Of a stretch of DNA of 6,842 nucleotides, positions 1 through 5,971 are shown in pieces. The notes below the pieces were generated by a model. That model ran no database searches. It saw nothing but the letters and a program-made list of their open reading frames with translations, and was not told the origin of the DNA. The DNA is taken from contig JAPLTZ010000083.1 of assembly GCA_026397895.1 (NCBI GenBank), forward strand, positions 1 through 6,842. The letters are read 5' to 3'. Position 1 is the stretch's first letter. Each line of letters starts with the position of its first letter. This DNA is from Verrucomicrobiota bacterium (GTDB lineage Bacteria > Verrucomicrobiota > Verrucomicrobiia > Limisphaerales > JAFMIX01). Position numbers and translations under genes: made by a program.

Positions 1-222
1 GAATGCACCGTTTGAGGTGTACTGATTGATCTGGATGGTTGCATTGGCTGGATCGCCGTACTGGTTGAAGTCCAAGGGTCCGGTAACGCCCCCGAAATCA
101 ATCTCCGTACCTGCATTGAGGAGAGCCAGGCAGTCGGCATACGTGGTGCACTTCTCGCCACCGTTGCCCGCTACGTCGGCGAGTGCGCCGGCGATTTGTG
201 ATTTCGATAGTGCTTTAGCCAT
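1..222 (-). CDS. Chimeric partial ORF: HU-like N-terminus joined to the C-terminal part of a branched-chain amino acid-binding protein
   Basis: Reading leftwards from ATG at 222-220 gives 74 codons without a stop, running off the window edge. Residues 1-16 (MAKALSKSQIAGALAD) match the usual start of HU-family histone-like DNA-binding proteins. From about residue 19 the HU pattern is lost. Residues 20-74 instead resemble the C-terminal segment of periplasmic LivJ-type substrate-binding proteins: a Cys pair at C25 and C31 (KCTTYADC), then LLNAGTEIDF, GGVTGPLDFN (44-53) and a GDP-N-A-T-I-Q-I strand. No signal peptide is present, so the binding-protein part could not be exported as it stands. An in-frame TAA about 75 bases upstream and the lack of another ATG make 222 the only reasonable start; no clear Shine-Dalgarno is seen. 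The first 60 bases are 50% GC by count, lower than the GC-rich genes to the right. It is either a genuine fusion/truncation or a contig misjoin. The HU-like identity of the start is fairly sure; function is unknown. Confidence 0.6.
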   Translation of the reverse strand, partial: MAKALSKSQIAGALADVAGNGGEKCTTYADCLALLNAGTEIDFGGVTGPLDFNQYGDPANATIQINQYTSNGAF

Positions 223-320
223 ATTTTTGGTTTGTGTGTTGTGGTTTTGGTTGATGTTAGTGTTACAAACAGTCCCGTGACTTGGCGGTAGTTAAAGCAG
301 TTCTAAAAAGCCGCGCAAGG

Positions 321-337
321 GAAAAATCGCATTTTTC
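321..337. promoter_or_regulatory. Perfect 7-bp inverted repeat with a 3-base centre
   Basis: GAAAAAT (321-327) and ATTTTTC (331-337) are exact reverse complements around CGC. It lies about 100 bases upstream of the leftward ATG and 80 bases upstream of the rightward GTG. It could be an operator for a dimeric regulator or a weak hairpin. The stem is almost all A/T, so it is a poor intrinsic terminator. Function is inferred only from symmetry and position. Confidence 0.3.
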
Positions 338-339
338 TT

Positions 340-353
340 CCAAAAAGTTTTGG
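340..353. promoter_or_regulatory. 6-bp inverted repeat with a 2-base centre
   Basis: CCAAAA (340-345) and TTTTGG (348-353) are exact reverse complements separated by AG, starting three bases after the neighbouring repeat at 321-337. A 2-base centre does not suit an RNA hairpin but would suit a palindromic protein-binding site. This is a candidate only. Confidence 0.25.
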
Positions 354-416
354 CCGCGCCCGCCCGGAAACCCAGCACGGGCTTGACTTGGCCGGGGGTT
401 TTCCCAACATCGCAGT

Positions 417-2306
417 GTGAGTCTCTTCACCATTGACTGCGGTTTCCGCTACGACATCGTCCGCAAGATTTTTGAGGGCGGCATGGGCATCGTCTACGAG
501 GCGGAGCAGCACGGCGCGCGGCAATTCATCAAGCGCGTCGCCATCAAGGTCGTCCGGCAGCACTACGCCACCCAGCAGGAGTTCATTGATAATTTCATCG
601 GCGAGGCCAAGCTCGTCGCCGACCTCATCCACACCAACATCGTCCAGACCTACCACCTCGGCGAGGTGCGCGGGATGTATTTCATCGCGATGGAACTCAT
701 CCGCGGCGTGAACCTTGAGCAGTTCACCCAGCAGCTTCACGAGCGCAACCGCATCCTGCCGCGCGAACTCGCCGTGTTCATCACCAGCCGCGTCGCGCGC
801 GGGCTCGCCTACGCGCACGCCAAGACCGACAAGGACGGCCGCCCGCTCGGCATCGTCCACCGCGACGTGAGCCTGAAAAACATCATGATCGCCTTCGAGG
901 GCGACGTGAAGCTCACCGACTTCGGTATCGCCAAGGCCAAGGGTTTTCTCGCCGACAAGGAAGGCGAGGTCGTGGCCGGCAAGGCGGATTACATGAGCCC
1001 GGAGCAGGCGGATTTCAAAGTCACCGACAAACGCTCCGATGTTTTTTCCGCCGGCGTCGTGTTGGCGCACTTGCTCTTGGGCCGGAATGTTTTCAAAGCC
1101 GAAACACCCGAGGAATCCCGCCAACGCATCATGACGATGCCCGTCCCTGATTTCCGCCAACTCGACAGCCGCATTGACGACCCGCTCAACGACATCCTGC
1201 AAAAATGTCTCGCTCGCGACCTCAACCAGCGCTACGCCACCGCCGACGAACTGATGACCGCGCTCGAATACTACATCTACCGTGCCGGCTACGGCCCGAC
1301 CAACGAGACGCTCGGCAAATTCATCCGCGAACTCTTCGTGGAGGAGGCCGCCGTCAAGTCGCCGGCCAGCCGCGGCGGCACGATGAAATTGCCAAAGCCT
1401 GATTCCATGAAGCGCAAATCCTCCTCCACGGTCACGTTGGGGCTGGTTCAGACCAGTTGCTCCGCCAACTCGGACGCGAACCTGAAGAAGACCCTCGCCG
1501 CCGTCGAACGCGCCGCCAAGTCTGGCGCAAACATCGTCTGCACCCAGGAACTTTTCCGCTCGCAATACTTCTGCCAGAGCGAAGACCACGAGCATTTCAA
1601 GCTCGCCGAAAAGATTCCCGGCCCGACCACCGACGCCTTCCAGAAGATCGCGAAGAAGCACAAGTCCGTCATCATCGCCTCGCTGTTCGAGCGGCGCGCG
1701 TCTGGCGTCTACCACAACACCGCCGCCGTCATTGACGCCGACGGCGCGTTCCTTGGCGTGTATCGCAAGATGCACATCCCCGACGACCCGTTGTTCTACG
1801 AGAAGTTCTATTTCACGCCCGGCGACCTCGGCTTCAAGGCGTGGAAGACCAGGCACGGCAAGCTCGGCGTGCTCATCTGCTGGGATCAATGGTATCCCGA
1901 AGCCGCGCGCCTCACCGCCATGCAAGGCGCGGAGATTCTTTTCTACCCGACCGCCATCGGCTGGCATCCGAGCGAGAAAAAGATTTACGGCGAACGCCAG
2001 CACGGCGCGTGGGAACTCATCCAACGCTCGCACGCCGTCGCCAACGGCTGCTACGTCGCGTCCGTCAACCGCATCGGCCACGAGAAGATTGCTGGCGTGG
2101 GCGGCGACGGTCTGGAATTCTGGGGTCAAAGCTTCGTCGCCGGCACGTCCGGCGAAATCATTTCCAAGGCCAGCACGAACAAAGAGGAAACCCTCCTTGT
2201 GCCCGTGGACTTGGCCAAGGTGGACACCACTCGCACCCACTGGCCCTTCCTCCGCGACCGGCGCATTGATGCGTATGGCGGGCTGACCAAGCGGTTGATT
2301 GATTAG
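417..2306 (+). CDS. Serine/threonine protein kinase fused to N-carbamoylputrescine amidase (carbon-nitrogen hydrolase)
   Basis: The 629-residue ORF has two complete enzyme domains and no membrane segment or signal peptide, so it should be cytosolic. Residues 12-285 are a Hanks-type kinase: glycine loop EGGMGIVYEA (20-29, with Phe19 where the first loop Gly is usual), VAIK Lys44, helix-C Glu63, HRDVSLKN (148-155; Asp150, Asn155), DFG (168-170), SPEQ (194-197), RSDVFSAG (206-213) and Arg272. All catalytic residues are present. Residues 336-625 match N-carbamoylputrescine amidase (AguB), which hydrolyses N-carbamoylputrescine to putrescine, CO2 and ammonia. The nitrilase Glu-Lys-Cys triad is Glu378 (QELF), Lys451 (YRKMHIPD) and Cys488 (ICWDQWYPE), and family signatures YFCQ, EKFYF.PGD, YPTAIGW and FLRDRR are seen. 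GTG at 417 is chosen because the frame closes at TGA 384-386 and the next in-frame Met (483) lies inside the glycine loop; no strong ribosome site is visible. Each half has normal stand-alone length, so two adjacent genes merged by a small deletion or sequence error is a real alternative. Confidence 0.85.
   Translation: MSLFTIDCGFRYDIVRKIFEGGMGIVYEAEQHGARQFIKRVAIKVVRQHYATQQEFIDNFIGEAKLVADLIHTNIVQTYHLGEVRGMYFIAMELIRGVNLEQFTQQLHERNRILPRELAVFITSRVARGLAYAHAKTDKDGRPLGIVHRDVSLKNIMIAFEGDVKLTDFGIAKAKGFLADKEGEVVAGKADYMSPEQADFKVTDKRSDVFSAGVVLAHLLLGRNVFKAETPEESRQRIMTMPVPDFRQLDSRIDDPLNDILQKCLARDLNQRYATADELMTALEYYIYRAGYGPTNETLGKFIRELFVEEAAVKSPASRGGTMKLPKPDSMKRKSSSTVTLGLVQTSCSANSDANLKKTLAAVERAAKSGANIVCTQELFRSQYFCQSEDHEHFKLAEKIPGPTTDAFQKIAKKHKSVIIASLFERRASGVYHNTAAVIDADGAFLGVYRKMHIPDDPLFYEKFYFTPGDLGFKAWKTRHGKLGVLICWDQWYPEAARLTAMQGAEILFYPTAIGWHPSEKKIYGERQHGAWELIQRSHAVANGCYVASVNRIGHEKIAGVGGDGLEFWGQSFVAGTSGEIISKASTNKEETLLVPVDLAKVDTTRTHWPFLRDRRIDAYGGLTKRLID
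1407..2306 (+). other. aguB: N-carbamoylputrescine amidase domain with its own possible start (AguB-like)
   Basis: ATG 1407-1409 (Met331 of the long ORF) begins MKRKSSSTVTLGLVQTSC, where a stand-alone AguB would be expected to begin: five residues of basic/serine leader and then the first beta strand. From here to the stop is 299 residues, the usual size of the family. An earlier in-frame ATG at 1383 is also possible. TGA at 1400-1402, one frame away from the kinase, lies only 4 bases before 1407 and could be the original kinase stop. No good Shine-Dalgarno precedes 1407, so independent translation would probably depend on coupling to the kinase. Confidence 0.5.
2298..2305 (+). repeat. Left copy of an 8-bp direct repeat flanking the Sel1 gene
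   Basis: ATTGATTA occurs at 2298-2305, spanning the last codons and stop of the kinase-amidase ORF, and again at 3345-3352, just after the Sel1-repeat gene. The pair brackets the AT-rich gene like an insertion-site duplication, but no transposase or terminal inverted repeats are seen, and an 8-base AT-rich match can be chance. Confidence 0.3.
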
Positions 2307-2344
2307 GGCTGTTATTCATGCTGGCAACATAGAGTCATGCACTC

Positions 2345-3337
2345 ATGGAAATCGAAATGCTGATTCAGAAAGCCGAAAGCGGCGACGAAAACGCTCAATA
2401 CGAATTGGGCGACGCATATTATTACGGTGTCTGCGGTGAAGATGACGAAGAAGTAAAAAAAGACACAAAGCAAGCGGTTGAGTGGTATCAAAAAGCCGCA
2501 GAGCGAGGTCATGTAGAAGCGCAAACAAGATTGGCTTGGATGTATCAGTATGGAAAGGGAGTTCGGAAAAATCATAAGCAGGCTATTTTGTGGTATAAGA
2601 AATCTGCCGCGCAAGGGTCTGTTCCGGCCCTGCTGCATTTGGGTGAAACGTATGAGGCGATGTATTTGAAAGGCGTTGAGCAAAGCACGGATAATGCGGC
2701 TCAATGGTATCGCAAGGCAGCAAAACACGGAATCGTCTCTGCCCAACTCAAACTAGCTGAATTTGCAGAAGACTCCTCACCACAAGAGGCGGCGTATTGG
2801 CTGCAACAAGCGGCTAACGCCGATGATATTTTAGCTCAAGAGAAATTGGCTCGATGTTTTGAACATGGGATTGGTGTTCCTAAAAATGAGGCTGAGGCTT
2901 TTCTATGGTATTTAAGTGCCGAGAAGCTGGACCACGAAAGCGGAGGATATTTTGACGTAGGAAGGTGTTACGCCTTCGGAATAGGAATAAAGAAGAATCC
3001 GAAAGAGGCGTTAAAGCGGTTGTTGCCAATTGCTAATCCGAAAACGACCGGAGCGCTTATACGAATGGCTTGTGCCCAAGTATGTGTGGCCAAAGTTTAT
3101 TTGGACGCTGAAAATGGCGAGCCAGACTTAATTGAGGGATATGCTTGGTGTAGCTTGGTTGCAACATATGCTCGCGATTGGAACATGATGTCTCGTGAAT
3201 CAGCGTTGGATATTATGAGCAATTTGGAAGAGCAGCTCACAAAGGATCAATTACAACAGGCACAAAAGCGTTCCGGAGAGTTGTTCGTTCCAGAAAAGGA
3301 AATCCACAAAAGACTTGGCGACGTTACTCCTTATTAA
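2345..3337 (+). CDS. Sel1-like repeat (TPR-type) protein
   Basis: The 330-residue protein has no signal peptide or membrane helix. It is made of Sel1-like (SLR) helix-turn-helix repeats, recognisable by A..LG..Y..G.G...N...A..WY.KAA..G. Units lie at about 16-55, 56-91, 94-129, 132-160, 163-193 and 200-230; the first has an acidic loop insertion (GEDDEEVKKD, 31-40) and the fourth is shortened. The tail, with EGYAWCSLVATYA (264-276) and LEEQLTKDQLQQAQKRS (294-310), is the usual ending of SLR proteins. Such repeats act as protein-protein interaction scaffolds; the partner cannot be told. Start at 2345 is the first in-frame ATG, 38 bases after the amidase stop, with no clear ribosome site; ATG 2357 is an alternative. 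Base composition differs: a sampled line (2881-2940) has 26 G/C of 60, against 45 of 60 in a sampled trpC line (3961-4020), suggesting acquisition from elsewhere. Confidence 0.9.
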   Translation: MEIEMLIQKAESGDENAQYELGDAYYYGVCGEDDEEVKKDTKQAVEWYQKAAERGHVEAQTRLAWMYQYGKGVRKNHKQAILWYKKSAAQGSVPALLHLGETYEAMYLKGVEQSTDNAAQWYRKAAKHGIVSAQLKLAEFAEDSSPQEAAYWLQQAANADDILAQEKLARCFEHGIGVPKNEAEAFLWYLSAEKLDHESGGYFDVGRCYAFGIGIKKNPKEALKRLLPIANPKTTGALIRMACAQVCVAKVYLDAENGEPDLIEGYAWCSLVATYARDWNMMSRESALDIMSNLEEQLTKDQLQQAQKRSGELFVPEKEIHKRLGDVTPY

Positions 3338-3344
3338 ATCTACC

Positions 3345-3352
3345 ATTGATTA
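3345..3352 (+). repeat. Right copy of the 8-bp direct repeat flanking the Sel1 gene
   Basis: Second copy of ATTGATTA, 8 bases downstream of the Sel1 stop codon (TAA 3335-3337) and just before the tandem octamer at 3357. See the copy at 2298-2305 for interpretation and doubts. Confidence 0.3.
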
Positions 3353-3356
3353 TCCA

Positions 3357-3378
3357 CGCGTCTCCGCGTCTCTGCGGT
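3357..3378 (+). repeat. Short intergenic tandem repeat (CGCGTCTC x2 plus TGCGGT)
   Basis: Two perfect head-to-tail copies of CGCGTCTC (3357-3364, 3365-3372) are followed by TGCGGT. The unit ends 14 bases before the trpC ATG and falls exactly in the non-coding gap. I associate similar 'gcgtctctgcgg' strings with dispersed intergenic repeats in Verrucomicrobiota and other environmental genomes. That is recollection, not a search. It may influence trpC translation or simply be a parasitic short repeat. Confidence 0.5.
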
Positions 3379-3392
3379 AAAATCCGCTTGCA

Positions 3393-4241
3393 ATGAAGAC
3401 CACGCAAACCATCCTCGACGAAATCCTCGTGGACGTCCGCAAGGAACTGGCCGAGGCGCAACGCCTGCGTCCGCCCGCGGAGTTGCGCCGCCGTGTGGCT
3501 GACGCGCCGCCGGTGCGCTCCATGAGCGCCGCGCTGCGGTCGGGCTTCGGGCTTATCGCCGAAATCAAGGAGCGTTCGCCGAGTCAGGGTGAGATGCGCA
3601 AACACAACGTCGCCGCCGCGCCCGCCGCTTACGAAGCCAGCAAGATTGTCCGAGCCATCTCTGTGCTCACCAACGCCAGCCATTTCGGCATGCGGATGCA
3701 GCACCTCGAAGGCGTGCGCCAATCCTCCACCAAGCCCGTGCTGCGGAAGGATTTCATTTTCGACGAGTATCAGGTGCTGGAAGCCCGCGCGTTCGGCGCG
3801 GACGCCATCCTGCTCATGGCCAATCTGCTCGATGCCGATGAGATGAAACGCCTTTACGCCGTCACGCGCGAGTTGGGCATGGAAGCGTTATTCGAGTGCC
3901 ATGACCGCGAGCAGATCGCGCAAGTCCCGGCGGGCGCGGTGATCTACGGCATCAACAGCCGCACCTTCGCCGTCGGCAGCGGTCAATACGCCGAGGCGCG
4001 GGAAAAGCGCGCCGCCGGCGCGCAGCGCGACTTCACCACCGACTTGAGCCGCTTCGACATCGGCCAGCATCTGCCGCCGCACGCCGTGAAGGTGGCCGAG
4101 AGCGGCATCCATCCGTCCACCATCGCCGCCGTGCGCGACCAGCAGGGCTACCACGCCGCGCTCGTCGGCACGTCGCTGCTCATGGCGGAGCAGGGGATTG
4201 AAAGCGAACTCGCCGCCTTCGAGCGCGCCCTCGCGAAATGA
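3393..4241 (+). CDS. trpC: Indole-3-glycerol phosphate synthase
   Basis: The 282-residue cytosolic (beta/alpha)8-barrel enzyme converts 1-(2-carboxyphenylamino)-1-deoxyribulose 5-phosphate to indole-3-glycerol phosphate in tryptophan synthesis. All catalytic positions are visible: Glu57 and Lys59 in AEIKERSPSQG (the substrate-binding SPS follows), Lys119 in LRKDFIFDEYQ, Glu168 in LFECHD, Asn188 in YGINSR, and Glu236/Ser237 in VAESGI. The phosphate-binding ALVGTSLLM lies at 256-264. The stretch between Asn188 and Glu236 is 48 residues, against 30 in the Sulfolobus enzyme, so it carries a basic insertion (about 193-225). ATG 3393 is the first start after the Sel1 gene and gives the normal N-terminal helix MKTTQTILDEIL. 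The stop overlaps the next ATG (ATGA, 4238-4241). No other trp gene is nearby, so trp genes are probably scattered in this genome. Confidence 0.95.
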   Translation: MKTTQTILDEILVDVRKELAEAQRLRPPAELRRRVADAPPVRSMSAALRSGFGLIAEIKERSPSQGEMRKHNVAAAPAAYEASKIVRAISVLTNASHFGMRMQHLEGVRQSSTKPVLRKDFIFDEYQVLEARAFGADAILLMANLLDADEMKRLYAVTRELGMEALFECHDREQIAQVPAGAVIYGINSRTFAVGSGQYAEAREKRAAGAQRDFTTDLSRFDIGQHLPPHAVKVAESGIHPSTIAAVRDQQGYHAALVGTSLLMAEQGIESELAAFERALAK

Positions 4242-5080
4242 AACCTGTCGTCTGGATCACCGGCGCGGGCGGGCTGATTGGCAACTACCTTGTCCAGACC
4301 GCCGCGCAATTTGCGTCGCAGTTTCAAGTCGTGGGGCTGACCCGCGCGCAGCTCGACCTCACCGACTACGCCGCCGTCCGCGCGGAATTTCAGCACCAGC
4401 AGCCGCAACTCGTCATTCATTGCGCCGCGATGAGCCGCAGCCCGGACTGCCAGCGCGACCCCGTGCTCGCGCGCAAGTTGAACACCGAAGTTCCCTCGCA
4501 GCTTGCGGGCATCGCGCTCAAAGTCCCGTTCGTCTTCTTCTCCACCGACCTTGTTTTCGACGGCCAAAAGGGAAACTACGTCGAGACCGACGCGGTGAAT
4601 TCCATCAGCGTTTATGGCGAGACGAAGGCTATCGCGGAGGACATCGTGAGCCGGCATCCCTACCACCTCATCATCCGCACCGCGCTCAACGCGGGCGTCT
4701 CGCCGCCCGGCGACCGCGGCTTCGACGAACAGTTGCGGCTGATTTGGAAACGCGGCGAGGCGGCAAAATTATTCACGGACGAATTCCGCTGTCCGATTCC
4801 GGCGGCGGCGACGGCGCGGGCGGTCTGGGAGCTTGTGCAAAAGAAACAGACCGGCATTTTCCACGTCTGCGGCAGCGAAAAACTTTCGCGCCTTGAAATC
4901 GGCAAGCTGCTCGCCGCCCGCAGCCCGGAGCTGAAGCCGCAAATCATCGCCGACACGCTGAAGAATTATCACGGCGCGCCGCGCTCGCCGGATGTCTCCA
5001 TGAACTGTGCCAAGGCGCAGGCCGTGCTCTCCTTCCCGCTGCCGAAGTTCAGCGAGTGGCTGGCGGCGCAATCGGCATGA
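4238..5080 (+). CDS. RmlD-like extended short-chain dehydrogenase (dTDP-4-dehydrorhamnose reductase family)
   Basis: The 280-residue cytosolic NAD(P)-dependent reductase of the extended SDR superfamily carries the dinucleotide-binding motif ITGAGGLIG (7-15; Gly9, Gly12, Gly15), LDLTD (39-43) and HCAA (61-64) as in RmlD, the catalytic Ser-Thr-Asp region STDLVFDG (102-109) and YGETK (Tyr126, Lys130). The C-terminal substrate region has the RmlD-type PRSPDVSMNCAKA (248-260). RmlD makes dTDP-L-rhamnose, but no rmlA, rmlB or rmlC is in view, so the substrate may be another NDP-sugar or a related compound; family is sure, substrate is not. The start overlaps the trpC stop and the stop overlaps the gluQ start, both as ATGA, indicating translational coupling within one operon. 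Confidence 0.85.
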   Translation: MKPVVWITGAGGLIGNYLVQTAAQFASQFQVVGLTRAQLDLTDYAAVRAEFQHQQPQLVIHCAAMSRSPDCQRDPVLARKLNTEVPSQLAGIALKVPFVFFSTDLVFDGQKGNYVETDAVNSISVYGETKAIAEDIVSRHPYHLIIRTALNAGVSPPGDRGFDEQLRLIWKRGEAAKLFTDEFRCPIPAAATARAVWELVQKKQTGIFHVCGSEKLSRLEIGKLLAARSPELKPQIIADTLKNYHGAPRSPDVSMNCAKAQAVLSFPLPKFSEWLAAQSA

Positions 5081-5925
5081 GCGCCGCGCAGCCATATCGC
5101 GGCCGTCTTGCGCCGTCGCCGACTGGTTATCTGCACCTCGGCCACGCGCGGACGTTTTGGGCGGCGCAGGAGCGGGCGCGGGCGAACGGCGGCACGCTCG
5201 TCCTGCGGAACGAGGACTTGGATTCCACGCGCTACCAGATGGAATTCGTCACGACGATGCTGGAGGACTTGCGTTGGTTCGGTTTCGAGTGGCAGGAAGG
5301 ACCGGATGTCGGCGGCGCATTTGGCCCCTACAACCAAAGTGAGCGGATGGCTTTCTACCGCGCCACGCTGGAGCAGCTTCGCGCCGGCGGTTTCATCTAT
5401 CCCTGCACCTGCTCGCGCAAGGATATTCAGGCCGCCGTCCGCGCGCCGCACGCGGAGGACGACGACGAGCCGGTTTATCCCGGAACATGTCGGGACAAAT
5501 TGCTCCCAACTCTCAACTCTCAACCTTCAACTCGCTTCTCCTGGCGCTTCCGCGTTCCCGATGGCGAAACGGTCGCCTTCACGGACGGAAGCTGCGGCGA
5601 ACAGCGCTTCGTCGCGGGGCAGGACTTCGGCGACTTCATCGTCTGGCGGCGCGATGACGTTCCGGCGTATCAACTCGTCTGCGTGGCGGACGATGCGGCC
5701 ATGCAGATCACGGAAGTCGTGCGCGGGGCGGACTTGCTCAAGTCCACCGCGCGGCAAATCCTGCTTTACCGCGCGCTCGGCCTGACGCCGCCGAAGTTTT
5801 TTCACTGTGACCTGATGCGGGACGAGGCCGGCGTGCGGCTGGCCAAGCGGCACGACGCCTTGAGCTTGCGGGCTTTGAAAGCGCAGGGCACGACGCCCGC
5901 AAGTCTGCGGCATAGCTGGCGGTGA
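5077..5925 (+). CDS. gluQ: Glutamyl-Q tRNA(Asp) synthetase
   Basis: This 282-residue truncated homologue of glutamyl-tRNA synthetase lacks the anticodon-binding domain. GluQ-RS activates glutamate and attaches it to the queuosine at the wobble position of tRNA-Asp. Seen: start motif GRLAPSPTGYLHLGHART (9-26) with the HIGH-type HLGH at 20-23; NEDLDSTR (45-52); zinc site Cys110, Cys112, Tyr134, Cys138 (CTC and YPGTC), as in E. coli YadB; YQLVCVADDAAMQITEVVRGADLL (198-221 region); and the KMSKS-type loop RLAKR (254-258). ATG 5077 is chosen because it forms an ATGA overlap with the upstream stop and places GRLAPSP correctly; ATG 5056 would add seven residues inside the previous gene. A CAACTCT repeat is embedded at residues 144-152. 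The neighbouring genes do not make queuosine. Function is sure at family level. Confidence 0.93.
   Translation: MSAAQPYRGRLAPSPTGYLHLGHARTFWAAQERARANGGTLVLRNEDLDSTRYQMEFVTTMLEDLRWFGFEWQEGPDVGGAFGPYNQSERMAFYRATLEQLRAGGFIYPCTCSRKDIQAAVRAPHAEDDDEPVYPGTCRDKLLPTLNSQPSTRFSWRFRVPDGETVAFTDGSCGEQRFVAGQDFGDFIVWRRDDVPAYQLVCVADDAAMQITEVVRGADLLKSTARQILLYRALGLTPPKFFHCDLMRDEAGVRLAKRHDALSLRALKAQGTTPASLRHSWR
5507..5533 (+). repeat. CAACTCT-type tandem repeat inside gluQ
   Basis: The bases run CAACTCT, CAACTCT, CAACCTT, CAACTC: two perfect heptamers, one variant and one partial copy, 27 bases in all, which is nine codons (about TLNSQPSTR, residues 144-152). It sits between the zinc-site Cys138 and the conserved SWRFRVPDG strand, a place where the family tolerates length changes, and keeps the frame open. 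I associate CAACTCT arrays with intergenic DNA in Verrucomicrobiota (recollection only). Confidence 0.6.
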
Positions 5926-5971
5926 TTGTAATTATCTTGCGTCCGCGTGCGGGGCAGGAAATCTTGTGCGA

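Larger units (their letters stand above)
223..416. other. Divergent intergenic region
   Basis: This stretch lies between the leftward HU-like ORF and the rightward kinase-amidase gene and should carry promoters for both. No convincing sigma-70 pair was found on either strand. It has A-rich tracts before the leftward ATG and two adjacent short inverted repeats (321-337 and 340-353). No coding sequence with recognisable homology is visible. Confidence 0.6.

Noticed and set aside
26..280. 84-codon plus-strand frame at the left edge
   Set aside because: It is the complement of the HU/LivJ-like ORF, which has recognisable family sequence; the plus translation has none.
383..411. TTGACT followed 17 bases later by AACATC as a promoter for the kinase
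   Set aside because: The -10 element matches the consensus poorly and ends only 5 bases before the GTG start, leaving almost no room for a ribosome site.
303..2240. 645-codon open frame on the minus strand opposite the kinase-amidase gene
   Set aside because: It is a codon-bias shadow: the plus strand has clear catalytic motifs of two families, while the minus translation shows only low-complexity V/D/A/E/G-rich text with no recognisable motif.
2312..2746. 144-codon minus-strand frame across the start of the Sel1 gene
   Set aside because: Its hydrophobic F/L-rich stretches are the complement of Sel1 helices; no family pattern is seen and the plus-strand repeats explain the sequence.
5926..5971. 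CCGC-GT-GCGG symmetry in the gap after gluQ as a terminator
   Set aside because: The stem is only 4 bp with a 2-base loop and no following T-run.
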